From NCBI RefSeq assembly GCF_048128805.1, contig NC_136012.1, forward strand, positions 27,706,582 through 27,770,581: a DNA stretch of 64,000 nucleotides. The letters run 5' to 3'. Each line of letters opens with the position of its first letter. The stretch's first letter is position 1. Of the stretch, positions 1 to 12,230 are shown in pieces. The notes below the pieces were generated by a model. The model did not search any database. It saw nothing but the letters and a program-made list of their open reading frames with translations, and had not been told where the DNA came from. The stretch is from Centroberyx gerrardi. Taxonomy: Eukaryota; Chordata; Actinopteri; Beryciformes; Berycidae. The position numbers and the translations under genes were made by a program.

Positions 1-38
1 TGGGAAATAAAGCGGGAAAAGGGCAGAGGAGGGGAGGT

Positions 39-40
<2 letters not shown>

Positions 41-82
<42 letters not shown>

Positions 83-101
83 CGTGTGTGTGTGTGTGCT
101 G
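41..101. repeat. (GT)n microsatellite
   Basis: An almost pure GT dinucleotide run of about 60 bases, interrupted once by 'gagc'. Confidence 0.95.
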
Positions 102-819
102 CATATTCCACTCACTGAGCCTATAGTGTAAAGCCTCTGCATGGGAACATTTGTGCCAATATACATTAACATTACTACTAATATATAGTTAAACAAGTAA
201 TAATTCAACATAGTGAATAACTCCAGAGCGTGATTTGCTTCTGTGTGTTGACGTATTTCTGAATGAAACAGAAAGTTACGGCGGGAAGCGGCAGTGGGAG
301 GGGCTTATTTGAATATTAATGAGATATGCAGGAAGTGGGCGGACAGCAGGAGGAATATTCCCCGCCTCCGTCGCCCGTCTGGGAAAAGAGTTTTAAGGGG
401 AAGCAGCCAGAAACAAAAACACTCCTTCATCCATGTTGCAGCTGAGCTGAGCTGCATGCTGGGAAAAAATTGCGGGGGATGGGGGGGGGGGGGAATAATT
501 CCAACGGTTATCAAAATTTGATTGGATGAAATGTTTGTCTCCGCCCCCGAGTGCAGGATGAGTCACCAATAGAAATGAGCTGTTTACTGGAAAGAGACGC
601 TCTGTTCATTTCCTAGAAATAATTTTTTTTTGTCATTTTTTTTACCCGTATTGGTGAACAGGTGAACACTAAGTCCAGCAACATCAGCAAAAAGGTAAAA
701 GAAAAAAAAGGTTGTTTTTCATTTCATGGGGTCTTTAAACTAGGCTACACCCGAACTGTCCAATCAACATCTAGAGCTGGAGCCTCCTACCCCCCCGACA
801 TATAAACACAGAAACAGCA

Positions 820-1083
820 GATATTCCTTACAAAAAACCCACGTGTGAATTCAAAGCACACGTGCTTTTTGGACACACATTGGTTTTCACAAAGTTTCCA
901 CATGTGAAACAAATATTGACATATCTAACGGCAGGTGGGAAACGTGGCAGAACGTGGAAAAAAAAACCACATCTTCATTTAGAAATGAAGATGTGAGATT
1001 AGAGATGAACTTGTGTGCAGAAAACATGTGCTTTGAATTCACATGTGGGTTTTAACATGTGACTTTCTTGTAAGGGATATCTC
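820..1083. mobile_element. Palindromic MITE
   Basis: The left end (gatattccttacaa, then acccacgtgtgaattcaaag) and the right end read on the opposite strand (gatatcccttacaa, then acccacatgtgaattcaaag) match over about 60 bases. This makes terminal inverted repeats around a smaller internal palindrome (cttcatttagaaatgaag). There is no open frame. This is the structure of a non-autonomous DNA transposon; the family was not determined. Confidence 0.75.
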
Positions 1084-1086
1084 CAG

Positions 1087-1088
<2 letters not shown>

Positions 1089-1119
<31 letters not shown>
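1089..1119. repeat. (AC)n microsatellite
   Basis: Pure AC dinucleotide run followed by a C-rich stretch. Confidence 0.9.
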
Positions 1120-1122
<3 letters not shown>

Positions 1123-1845
1123 CTAACCCCCCCCGCCCCCCTCCGGTTCCCATGCCGCCTGTCACCCACTTCCAGCTAATGAATAAAAATGTTGTGTCTG
1201 TGAAAGGAGAGTCCTGGGAGCAGAGAGCAGGAGGCAGGATGGACGGTCCGCCTCTTCCTGTCCAGACAGAGAGAGGAGGGGTGATGATTTAATGGAGGGG
1301 GTGGGGGGGTGGGGGGGGGGGGGTTCACCTGTATGGGACCAGGTAAGTCTACTCTGTTTAACTCTGTTTATGTTGTGCTGCTTGGACGCTCCGGAAATAT
1401 GCCAGAGGAAAATAATACATCCTCTCTCTCTCTCTTTCTGTCTCTCTCTCTCTGTCCACGCTCTCATGCTGCGTTCATGTCACATGGGCGTTACCGTAAT
1501 TTTAAGCTTCCGAATGGGGAAAAAACATTCAAGTCAACCTTCTGAGTGGTCACTCCGATTAGGAAACTTTCTGAAGACCTGACGGTAAAAAAACACAGAA
1601 GTGTGTCAATGCTACAATAACTCCGCCCCTTTCCACTTTGGCTCCGCCCTTTGCTTCTCTTTGGCTGCTCCAGCTCCAAAAAATTTGAAAACATGGCAGT
1701 GACTGTAAACACAATCTGCAGCTTCAGAAGATGATGGAGGAAGACTATGAACATCAGAGTCGGTGGTACAACCTGCCTCTCCCCAGTTTAAAGTAATAAT
1801 AAGTTATTTTCCTCTAACTGTCTGTCTGTCCTGCTCCTCTCTCTC

Positions 1846-1878
<33 letters not shown>

Positions 1879-2848
1879 TTCTAACTCAACACTGATCCAA
1901 CCTATATCCAGTTCTTAAGTCTTCTCCTCTGTCTGTTCTAAACAGCCGGTGTCTGGTAGCTCTTTCCTGGGAAAAATCCTCTGCTGCACAGGAAGTGATG
2001 CATTTTACGTTTCAGTTTTGTTTGGAATCAACAGAAGAAGAAGAACTGGGTAGTTAGCATGAGCAGTGATAGCCACCATGACTGAACAGACAGAGAAAAG
2101 AGAAATTCAAACTGCATCAACAGAAATATCCAAGCTCCGCCCACACTGTTTGATTGACAGGTGATCTGTGGGAAGAGCAGTGCAGAAACACCACAGTGAG
2201 GCTGAGGGACAAAGATGGAGACTGAATAAAAACAATGAGGAACTGGAGGATTACCACTTTAAAGAGCTGCTGACACTAAAAGAATTTCATCAGTCTGGTT
2301 TCAGTGGAGAGTTTTAGTTTCCCATGATGCTCTGAATGTTTCAGAGACGTTTCCATCCTGATGAGAAGAAAACTCTGGGAGAAACACTGAATATTTGTCA
2401 TAATTTGGAATTTTTCAGCATGAAAAAAGCCTAATTTACAGATTTTGAATATTGGCACAAGCTCTGTGCATGCCCAGTGCATGCTGGGATAGAGAATGAA
2501 TGAATGAAATATCGGACCAAAATCAGCAGCTTCAATCTTAAACGATCAGTATCAGTTATTGATCAGATCAGTCGTCCTGCTCTCTCTCTCTCTCTCTCTC
2601 AGTCTTTCAGTCCTGTCTGAACACAGAATAAGGCGCTATGGAAAATGAATGAATGAATGAATAAATGAATGAATGAATTCATGAAATATCAGCCCAAAAT
2701 ATCGACCATATCAGCAGCTTCAACCCTAAACGATCAGCATCAGTTTTGTCCCTCAGCAGCTCAGATCAGTCGTCAGTCTGAACTCTCCTGTCTGTTTTTA
2801 CAGCCACTGGACACCAGCAGCAGAGAGAGGATCTGACCCCCCCCCCCC

Positions 2849-2880
<32 letters not shown>

Positions 2881-3279
2881 TTGAACAAAAGCCTCTAATC
2901 TGCCATCTGAAGGAGAGGGGTGGGGGGGTGGGGGGGTAAAATAGCTACACCTGGGACCAACATGGCGTCCGTTTACCCAGGTTTCCAGGTTTTAGCGCCT
3001 GACTCTGGGTTTGGAAACTGATTCCCAGTCGATGGTGTTGGACCGCCAGATGAAGCCCTGCGGCCCGTTCTGGGTCCAGAGCCACGGCTTTATAAACTAG
3101 ATACTAAGTGTTTTTTTTGTTTTGGTAGAAAGGAGAGGATATGTGGAAATTACTGTAGGCTATATAGAATTATATATAGAGAAATAGAATGTGTGTGATT
3201 TCTGGTTTTAAAATGAATAAAATGAATAAAATGTTGTGATTTTATAAGGGAAAGTACTATACAAATAAAGGTAGTATTA

Positions 3280-3280
<1 letters not shown>

Positions 3281-3327
<47 letters not shown>
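3281..3327. repeat. (ATT)n microsatellite
   Basis: Trinucleotide run of about 15 units. Similar runs lie at 4503-4577 and, as AAT, at 7406-7471. Confidence 0.95.
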
Positions 3328-3328
<1 letters not shown>

Positions 3329-3579
3329 TGTAATTTTTTATTGTTTATTTTCTTATTTATAATTATTATTATTTAATAATGCAATAAATGTTCCTCGACC
3401 GTAGAATTCTAGCTTAATAAAATGGTTGAAATTTGACGATAAAAAAATATATCAGCTATTGGAAATAAGTATATGTTTCATTTTATAAGATATTCAGTCA
3501 GTCTGCAGATCTAAAGAAACTGATGAAGATGTTTATGTTTTGTTCAACATGGCAGCCGAGTTTAAACTGTAATGTGAGC

Positions 3580-3770
3580 GAACTGAACTGAACTGAACCG
3601 AACTGAACTGAACTGAACTGAACTGAACTGAACTGAACTGACCTGAACTGAACTGAACTGAACTGAACTGACCTGAACTGAACTGAACTGAACTGACCTG
3701 AACTGAACTGAACTGACCTGAACTGAACTGACCTGAACTGAACTGAACTGAACTGAACTGAGCTGAACTG
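3580..3770. repeat. (GAACT)n pentanucleotide repeat
   Basis: About 37 copies of the 5-bp unit gaact, with regular variants (gacct, gaacc, gagct). The frame on minus stays open because the unit has no stop codon in any frame, but it is not a gene. The same pentamer lies within degenerate text near 18520 and 19020. Confidence 0.95.
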
Positions 3771-4502
3771 ACAGCTGATGCTCTGCTGGTGTTTTCTATT
3801 CACATCTTAGACCTTTAGCTCTTAATCTGTTATCTGAAGAAACAGCTTTAATTCCTCGATCAGCAACATTACAAGCAACCATAGTAAAGGGGTGAAGGGT
3901 CAGAGGTCACAGCATCCTGACAAGAGATGGAACAAATATCCCTGTGAGCCTGAAATGATCTTGGAAGAAAGAGAAGAGACGCGAAATAACAGCGGAGGAG
4001 AAACTTTTCCCTTCAGTGATTCTGCCGCTGATTCTGTCAACAGCCGCTTCCTTCAGTTCATAGAAAAACTGAGTTCCTATGAGAATATTATAGAAATATT
4101 ATAGTGATACAAAAAAAAAGTACCATCAAGTCACTATAAAGTCATTATAGACTATCATAGACAGACTGTAAGTGAATATTATAGGAATATTATAACATCA
4201 TATAAGATAAGAAGTGTTACCATAAAGTCATTAGACAAGAAGTATTATAGGAATATTACAGGAATATTATAGTGACACCGCAGGAGATACAAATACCATA
4301 AAGTACCACAAGGTCAATTCACTATAGAGTATCATAGACGCACTACAACTAGGCTTATTATATGAATATTATAGGAATATTGTAGTGGTTTAAAGCCTGA
4401 GAAGAGAAACTAAAGACACTGAAAGTTAATGTGAGTTTCTGTCTGCTGTTTTGGTTTGAACACAGTTAATTTTCTCCTGCAGGCCTGAACCAGTAAACTT
4501 CC

Positions 4503-4566
<64 letters not shown>

Positions 4567-4577
4567 CATTATTATTA
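4503..4577. repeat. (TTA)n microsatellite
   Basis: Trinucleotide run of about 24 units with two interruptions (catt) at its right end. Confidence 0.95.
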
Positions 4578-7405
4578 TCATGGTGAGATGATGAGATGTG
4601 GATAAACAGGCCAACCTGACGAAAAACATTTAACACTAACGGGACGAATCCTCTTTTAATATTAAAGCTAAAGAAAACTAAAGCAAATCAATAAAGTGAA
4701 GGGAAGTCGAGGAAAATAAAAATAAACTCTGAGTTCCAAATAGAAATCCATATGAACAGAAATCAATTCTACTTTCAGAAAATCATGAACTGCCGCATTT
4801 CCCCTTCAGAAAGCCTTTCTGGTTTAAACTCTAATAAACTCTGTTCCTGCAGATGAAAAGCGGGTAAAGTGAGTTTCTATCGCTGCTTTTAGCTGCGCGT
4901 TCCTTCAGATTCAGTCAAATCATTTATTTCCCCTAAAATATGATTCTAAATACTTTAATAGTAATATTGTAAACTAATTATTATGCGACTCAGCTGCAGA
5001 AAGTCAGATTTCACTCTGTATCTGACACCAGCGGGATTTTTTTTTACTCGTATTTGTTATTATTTGTGCATGTAATATTTTTTTTATTCTATATCACTGC
5101 ATCTAATGTAAGATTTTATTAAAACTTATTTTTTCACACACAATGTTGGCTATTTTTTAGAGCGAAAACGCGGCTGGTATTTATAAAGAAAGGCATATTG
5201 CTTCGCTTTTTGCATAAAGATCATTTTGACTTATGGCTGGACAATAGAAATGACTAACTAGGTCATTTTAGGTTACAGCAGATAATTATAAGGTGTGAGG
5301 TGTGAGTCAATATTTTCCATCATCCTCAGGGTGACTTCTGGTTTGCAATTATGAAAAACTACCAGCAGTTAAAATGCTGCAGAATATCAGACACAAAAAG
5401 CTTTTACTAAAAACGAAAAGCGCAGAAAGCCCAACATAATGAACATCGTGTCTTTGCACATTTTTATCGTATTTATTTCCTCTGGAGACATAATGATTTT
5501 TTCTGGATTATTCCCCCGGGCTTTGGGCGGACCGAAGCAGAAACATCACAACTTTATTCTATAATTCCTCTGAAAACAGTTTCATACCGAATGATGAAGA
5601 CTGTTTGCAAAACACTTTATTTCGTGGAAGATCAATTCTCGTTAAAACAGACGCACGTGGCAAAGCAGTTTGCCTCCTAACCCGCACCCTCTCCTTTTAA
5701 TTATTTAAAGTAAAAGTTTTTATTCAAAACTGTGATTTTTTTGCCACCAGGTTCAGTTTTTTCTGTTTTAATGTTCGTCTCGTGCAGAAGGCCTGCTGCC
5801 AGAAGACTCCTCACCTTCTGATCAGATCATGACCTGAAATGAACACGCGGCCCTTCAGACGAGACGTTCTCTAATCAATCAACAGAGATCAATAAAGAAT
5901 TCAACTTGAACTTTTCCTAAAACCTCATCCTCATTATTTTACATGAATCCCGTAAATTTCAACACACGAACACTGAATATTTCTGACGACATGCAGCTCC
6001 GTCTGCTGAACATCCCGAAGGAAAAAATATCTAGTATTCCTATAATGCATTCCAGCAGGATACTGTACAAATATCACAACAAAACTGCAAACTATATATA
6101 ATAACCTACAGGAATATAGTGAAACCATAGGAAATAAAAAACACCATAAACTCTCTCCTGAGTCACTATAGGAATATTATAGGAATATTATACCATAGGG
6201 GAATTATAAACACCATAAAGTAGGCTACAGTAAGGTCACTAAACTCACTACTGAGCACCGCAAACACTTCACTATAGGAATATTATAGGATTATTATAGG
6301 AATATTATAACTGCCTGACTCCCAACGCGTTCTTAATGAACTCGCCTGATTGAATGAGAGTTTAAACAAAGCCTCTCGGGCATCATGGGATATTATGGGC
6401 TGTACAGCATCACTCATTGTTTTACTGTGCAGCTCATGCAAAAAAAAAATCAAATCAAATAAAAAATAAAAATCCTCCACATTGTTAAATGACTGCTATG
6501 TTAAAGGTAGAATCAGTGGGGAAAACAGCTGCTATTTCCTCACATTAGATGAAATGAAACTTTAATGAATCTCTTGAGGGAAAAGAGTGCATACAGAGAG
6601 GAATAAGACAAATAGAGTTTAATATGTAGGCCTAATTACGGAAAATGAAAACAAATTGAGAATAAACCGATAGATAAAGGAGAGAAGATAAAGCGTCTCC
6701 CTGCACGCTGCTGCTGCTGCTGCTGAGACCTTTGACCTCTTCACTGTAATGTAACGGAACTGATTCTGGATCAGAACACAGTCCGTCCTGTTCAGGCCTC
6801 CAGCTGCTCAACTGGACATGAACAGTAGGCTACCCCAAAACAATTACCACGAAATGAAAAGTTCCTGCTTCAGATGTTTATATGAATCTCTCTGTATAGA
6901 AATGATTTGGAACTGAAGCTCATATTCTGCTGTTGCGCTCATTATAAATCACCGAGAAAAGACCAGCAGCTAAATGCCGAAGAAGTGTCATTTTTCTACT
7001 ACTGCCAATAGCAACAAATATTATACTATCACTACAACTACTACTACATTAGGATATTAGCATCATTATTATTATTATTATGATTATTATAATGATTGAT
7101 AGCACTAGCCTACTACTGGAGGCCTAATAAAAATAATTTTAGCAGTAGTAGCCTATTTATTATTACCCTTGCTTACCTATTTTTTTTTATCTTTCTTTCT
7201 TGTTTAATGTTATTTTTCTAGACAATTTATATATTTTTTGTGTTTTATGTGAAGCACATTGAATTTGCCTTGTGTATGAAATGTGCTACAGCCTATAAAT
7301 AAAGTTTGCCTCGCCTCGCCTATTAAGTCGTAGTAAATTAGAAAATTAAATTAGCCTAATAAAATTAAATGACGCCAATAGCCTAATAATAATAGCCTAA
7401 TGATA

Positions 7406-7414
7406 ATAACGATG

Positions 7415-7471
<57 letters not shown>
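7406..7471. repeat. (AAT)n microsatellite
   Basis: Trinucleotide run of about 21 units, about 190 bp downstream of the emx3 exon 1 donor in the direction of transcription. Confidence 0.95.
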
Positions 7472-7657
7472 TAGTAGAGTATAGAAGATAATACAACCAG
7501 TAATTTAAAAAATGAAAATAGGCTAAATGAATAAATAAATAAATAAATAAATAGGCTATTGAGGAAACCTGAACAGATAAATGAGTAAAGATGCATCTTA
7601 TTTCTGTTCATATATTTACTCCCTCTTGTGGAACCCCCCTCCACCCCTCCAGCTCAC

Positions 7658-8015
7658 CTGTGAACCGGTGGCCCAGGTATCTGTTCCGCAGCACCCACGG
7701 GTAGAAGCTGAGCGCCTCCCGGTGCTGCGGGCTGAAGAAGCTCTGCGGGGGGATCTGCAGCGGGTGCAGCGGCAGGCCGGCGGGGCTCTGCGTGTGCGTG
7801 CCCGGATCCTGCAGCACCATGTCCGGCCCGGAGTACAGAGTCCTCCCGCTGCCCTGGAAGCAGGAGCCGAAGGGCCCGGCGGGGTGCAGGGACTCCGGGA
7901 ACCGGAGCGCCGTCGGCCGGATGGGCTCATCCCCCGAGCCGCTGCTGTTGCTGTTCGCCTCCTTCCCAACCAGAGACTCTATGGTGAAACATTTCTTATT
8001 GCTGTGCTGGAACAT
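7658..8015 (-). CDS. emx3: Emx3-like homeobox transcription factor, exon 1 (partial gene)
   Basis: First coding exon of an empty-spiracles homeobox gene, a nuclear DNA-binding factor that patterns the dorsal telencephalon and olfactory system. It encodes 119 residues. The N-terminus is MFQHSNKKCFTIESLVGKE, where FTIESLV is the EH1-like (Groucho-binding) motif of EMX proteins. IRPTALRF follows near residue 35 and the hexapeptide-region block FYPWVLRNRYLGHRF closes the exon. It ends with a phase-1 donor (CACAG then gtgag), the conserved EMX exon 1 boundary. The start was chosen at 8015 because EMX proteins begin MFQ. RTLYS and LQIPPQSFF favour the fish paralogue emx3 over emx1 or emx2. The residue before the junction is Thr where I recall Gln in relatives. 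Exons 2-3 with the homeodomain must lie left of the window. Confidence 0.88.
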
Positions 8016-8560
8016 GGTAAGCACTTGGATCGGAGCAGGAAGGTCAGGGTAAAACAGATAGAAGTGGAGGCAAGAAGGAACAAATCGGCGTCCTGTAAGT
8101 CCAGTTTGTGGAACTCGGAGAGCTCAGATTCCCAGCTTCCCCCGGAGATCCATAACTCTCCCCAAGAGTCCGCTTGTGCGTAAAAGCCGTGCGCAAATCC
8201 CGGTTTTGCACCTGGAAACGGGAGACTCTCCCCTCTCACCTGCGGTCGGAAGGTGTCGGTTCGCTCTTCTCCCCGATTCGGCTGCTTTAAGTTTCACAAT
8301 CTGGGCGCAAATCCTCCGCGGCGGCCGGCTGGAGAGCAGAGAAGAGCGGGCTGCTGGGCTGAGATCAGTCGGTGTTCATGCCTCCTCCCGCCGCATGTTG
8401 GAGTCTGAGGATCCGAGAGTCTCTCTGTCACTCAACAGGCTTCAGCGCGGTACCTGCCCTCCCTGACAGAGGTGTGCTGAGCATGCGCAGACGCCACCTC
8501 TCGCAGCCCCTGACAGCCATTTTGTTAACTGAGTGGATGACGGTGAAGGGAGGAGGAGGA
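8016..8560 (-). promoter_or_regulatory. GC-rich 5' flank / CpG-rich promoter region of emx3
   Basis: The stretch directly upstream of the emx3 start is clearly richer in G+C and CpG than the surrounding DNA (for example 8215-8470). This fits a 5' UTR plus a CpG-island promoter. No TATA box is placed convincingly, so the transcription start is not defined. Confidence 0.55.
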
Positions 8561-8575
8561 AGAGGAGAAGGAAGG

Positions 8576-9065
8576 TGAAGGTGATGAGGATGATAAGAGT
8601 AGGCTAATAATAATCATGATGAGGAAGAAGAAGATGATGAGGTTGATAATGATTATAATGATGAGGAGGAGAAAGATGAAGTTGAGGTTGCTAATGATGA
8701 TAAAGAAGATGATAAAGAAGGAGGAAGATGAAGATGGTGATAAGGATGAGGATGATGATGAGGGGGGGGATGATTATGAAGGTGATGATGATGAAGAAAA
8801 TGAGGAGGAAGATGATGACAAGGATGAGGAGGAAGACAGTCATGAAGATGAAGATGATGATGATAAAAAAATTGATGAGGAGAAAGCTGATGATGATGAA
8901 GAGGAGGAAGACAGTCATGAAGATGATGATGATAAAGGCAATGAGAAGGGTGATGATGAGGATGATGATGAAGATGGAGAGGAAGAGGATGAATATGATG
9001 ATGAGAAAGATGAGGAAGATGATGTTTATGATGATAATGAGGAAGATGATGATGATGATAATATT
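8576..9065. repeat. Degenerate GAT/GAG/GAA purine-rich repeat
   Basis: About 490 bases almost free of C on the plus strand, built from gatgat, gaggag and gaagat words. Two plus-strand frames stay open (one Asp/Glu-rich, one Met/Lys-rich), as expected of such a repeat. There is no start context, splice structure or domain, so it is called a repeat and not a gene. Confidence 0.85.
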
Positions 9066-10129
9066 GCTGAAGGCCTATTCACTCTGAATTGATGAGCTCA
9101 TTCAAACCAAATGAAAAATCCCTATAATATTCCTATAATATTCCTGTAGGAATATGATACTCAGTACTGAGTTTATAGTGACCTTGTAGTATTTTATGGT
9201 TTTTTTTATCTCCAGTGGTATAGGATTTTCTATGGTATACTTTTGTGACCTGTGGTAGCTGCATTATATTTTTATATATATTGTATATATTAAAATAAGA
9301 AACTAGTGATGTGTCAGTCATCATGCAACCAAACCAGGGACATGAAGTGTTGAGAGAAGAAAGACAGAACTTAGTAAAAGGTGGAATCTTATCCAGGAGC
9401 CAAACGCATCTCATTTTTCCAGGAGGCACAAACACACACCAGCAGATCCACCATGCAAACCAACAGAGAACACAAAGAACATAACGCTGCTGTCAGGTGA
9501 AAACCTCATAACTCCAATTTTGGTGATTTTCATGTTATAAATTCAGCTGAAGGAGGAGGAGACAATTCTACAACTCTCAGCTTCATGAAAGCCTTTCCAA
9601 ACAATTATATAAAGTCAGAAAGTAGCTGGCAAGATAAAAACAACGCTGCTTTTCTTTCTGGTGTCAAGTTACTAGTGCAAGCAATGAAAACATGCAGATT
9701 ACTCAGGTATGATCTATTATACAACTATAATCATCATGACTAAATATTACAAGTGGAAAAAAAATAGCTACCTGTTAAGATCTAAATTTAAATGCCAGTT
9801 ATGAAACATCTAAGGTATATAAATATTAATGATCTTAACAACATGAGAATTATTCACATTTCACAATATGTAACATTTAATATTAAGAGGAAAAGCATTT
9901 TTAAATGATTTTTTTTTTTTTTTAATGTTGAGTCCATGCTGTTTTTCTATTCATTTTCCTGTCTTATTTTGACACAAAATTCACACCAAATCTGATGATG
10001 TCATGTCTGATTTATCCAATTTATCACCCAATGTATGAATTTAAATCACGTTTCATCTAAAGTGTAAATATAACTGATAACTGGCCTCCGGTGTGTTGCA
10101 GGTATAAATAGTTCTGCTTCTCTCAGAGG

Positions 10130-10131
<2 letters not shown>

Positions 10132-10175
<44 letters not shown>

Positions 10176-10192
10176 GTGTGTGTGTGTGTGTG
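10132..10192. repeat. (GT)n microsatellite
   Basis: GT run of about 60 bases with one 'gc' interruption. Confidence 0.95.
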
Positions 10193-10374
10193 GGAGGGGA
10201 GGGGGGGTTATAGCCGACTGAATGACAGGTCAATTGACACAGAACAAGCCAATTGACCCCGGAGGTCAAAGGTCAGAGGAAACCAGTCTGGTGTCCAGGG
10301 AGCCCCCTCCCCCCCCTCCCTCCCTCTCACCTCAACTCTTTATCCGGATGATGTCACCTGCAGTTTTTAAATCA

Positions 10375-10495
10375 CAACACACAACATGCAACATACAACA
10401 CAACAAATAGCATACGACATACAACACACAACACATAATACAAAACATACAACACAATACACAACATACAACACAACATACAACATGCAACATAA
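10375..10495. repeat. Degenerate (acaacatac)n repeat
   Basis: Irregular tandem words acaac, acatac and acaca over about 120 bases. Confidence 0.8.
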
Positions 10496-11109
10496 TTTCA
10501 CCTCCAATCAGGATTTTCTACAAAATTCAGATGTTATTACATTATTATGTGACGTTTTCATGGCTTGGTTGCTGGAATGAGCGATGTAGCTGTTGTAAGT
10601 GTGTGTGTATGTGTGTGTGTGTGTGTAAGTGTGTGTGTGTGTGTGTGTGTGTGCTTTGTATGCTGCACAACAAACTGCCTCATCCAGGACACTTGTCTCT
10701 GTTCACACTGCAGCTGAAAGTTTCCAAACTCTGATTTTCCTCCTCATGTGACTCAGATCTGATGTTTTCCCAGTTTGTCTGATTCCCATCTGGACCGCAG
10801 GGATCTGAGCTCCAACATCAGAGCGGAGCAGTTAACAGGACGTCTTAATGTGGTCCTGCTTACTGCAACTATGACCTTATTCAGGTTAAGATAATCAGAA
10901 AATGCTGTTTACATGACATCTTCTTATTCAGACTATTGTCTTAATCGGGTTTATATCGGATTATTACTGTCCATGTAAACGTAGTCACTGTTTTGAACTT
11001 TTTTCCTCAAAAAACGGAAACTTCGCACTCTGGCGGCTCCAAGTGGCAGCGAGAGGTAACTGTTTGAATTTCTGAAAGTTTGGAGGACTTCATTACCCAG
11101 AAACAAATG

Positions 11110-11235
11110 TCTTCTTCTTCGAATCCGACCCAGGACCTTTGTCGCATGTCTTCCCCTCTCTCTCTCTCCCAATCTTTCCTGTCTGTCTCTACTTTCAACT
11201 GTCAAATAAAGGTGAAAATTCCCCAAAAAAGAATC
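11110..11235 (+). mobile_element. 3' portion of a tRNA-derived-type fish SINE
   Basis: The stretch starting cttcgaatccgacccagga continues to 'ctttgtcgcatgtcttcccc', a ctctctct tract, 'ctttcctgtctgtctc' and 'aataaagg' before an A-rich end. This is the wording of a very common teleost SINE tail, recognised from memory. The 5' part is not clear. Confidence 0.55.
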
Positions 11236-11829
11236 TAAAAATCTTCTTTAATAATAAGAAAAATTGTCGTAGTGAAATTTTGTAGTGAGAGGTCTTTTGA
11301 GCTATCCAGGAGATTTTTTAGTTGCTCTATTGACAGTTTTGCCTGTCTGGTGCCCTGTCTATTCAGGATTTCAGTATTGTAGTTTGTCCACCGCTACACT
11401 TTCACCACACAGTCCCCTGACCCCTGACCCCTGACCCCTGCCTCCTGCCCCTGTCACCTTCTCCTCATCTTCCTCCGCTGATCAGAAACCGTTTGGGCGT
11501 CTGACTCCGTGACCCCCGGAGCCGGAGCCCAGCTCTCCTGCCTGGCGCTCGCTTTTGAATTGAATTGGGGTTCGGGGCTCCGGAGCACCTGAGGGACCCA
11601 GAGGACAAATGCCGGTCCATTCAGAAGCGCCTAATCGCGGCCCGGGACGCCCCACAAAGCCCCCCTGCCTTCTGCTTCAATGGCTCGCTCTGCGGAGGCC
11701 CGTGTGAACCCGGCCGGCCAAAAACCCCCCCCCCTCCTCCCTCCCCATCCTGCCTCAGTATGTCAGTCTCCGCCCCTCAGTCTCAGCCTAGCTGGTCTAA
11801 CCAACCCACCCCCACCCCCCTTCACCCCT

Positions 11830-12230
11830 TCCCCTCCCCTCCACCGCCCCCCTAACATGATAATTAATAGGCCTTACTGGCGGATTTGGATCCCGCTCGG
11901 CTTTGATTGAAGACGGCCATTAGCATCTATTAATTTTGCCTCTGGCGTTTTATCGCCGGCTCTGAAAGGGGGAATTAAGCGGCTGGAGTTATTGTGAGGC
12001 TCGGGGTGCGAGGCTGAGTTAAAATGTGATTATTGTCCCAGCGGCCCGGAGCCAGCTAACTGCTGCTAAGCCCTCTTGAAAGTGAAGGGGCGACTCCTCT
12101 CATTCGCCGGTCATTAAAGAGGAACAAGGAAAGGATATTAACAGGAAATAACTGCAATTTTCTCCCACTTGTAATCTCTCTCTTTACATCGAGGTGAAAA
12201 GGACACTTAGAGATGTAAAGGGGGAAAACT
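11830..12230. promoter_or_regulatory. Candidate conserved enhancer block
   Basis: About 400 bases of non-repetitive, balanced-composition sequence in a repeat-rich desert, about 4 kb upstream of emx3. It holds many ATTA/TAAT homeodomain cores (gataattaatagg near 11860, catctattaatttt near 11930, aattaagcgg near 11975, cattaaagagg near 12110). It has the look of a vertebrate conserved noncoding element next to a developmental regulator. Conservation was not tested. Confidence 0.45.

Larger units (their letters stand above)
1..7657. other. Noncoding repeat-rich DNA, probable emx3 intron 1
   Basis: No exon with a recognisable protein was found here on either strand. The emx3 first exon ends at 7658 on the minus strand with a good donor, so this DNA should be its first intron; the homeodomain-coding exons were looked for and not seen. 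The content is mainly microsatellites (GT, AC, ATT, GAACT), a palindromic MITE at about 820-1083, and repeated short runs of the form 'ggaatattatagg' around 4080-4390, 6110-6310 and again at 9120. A GC-richer block at 2960-3100 has a 30-codon open frame on minus that I could not identify. The rest, for example 4800-5900, shows no clear structure. Confidence 0.6.
9066..11829. other. Intergenic DNA with microsatellites
   Basis: No gene seen. It contains GT runs (10132-10192, 10598-10653), an 'acaacatac'-type tandem stretch at 10375-10495, and a SINE-like tail at 11110-11235. A GC-rich patch at 11400-11820 leads into the candidate enhancer. 9480-10100 is AT-rich with nothing recognisable. Confidence 0.6.

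Noticed and set aside
3498-3803. 101-codon open frame on minus rich in SVQF
   Set aside because: Translation of the GAACT pentamer repeat, which has no stop in any frame.
8016-8024. Upstream extension of the emx3 start to 8024
   Set aside because: That codon is GTG; EMX proteins begin MFQ, matching 8015.
8616-9092. 158-codon Asp/Glu-rich open frame on plus
   Set aside because: Product of a GAT/GAG/GAA repeat; open in other frames too, with no start context, splice sites or domain.
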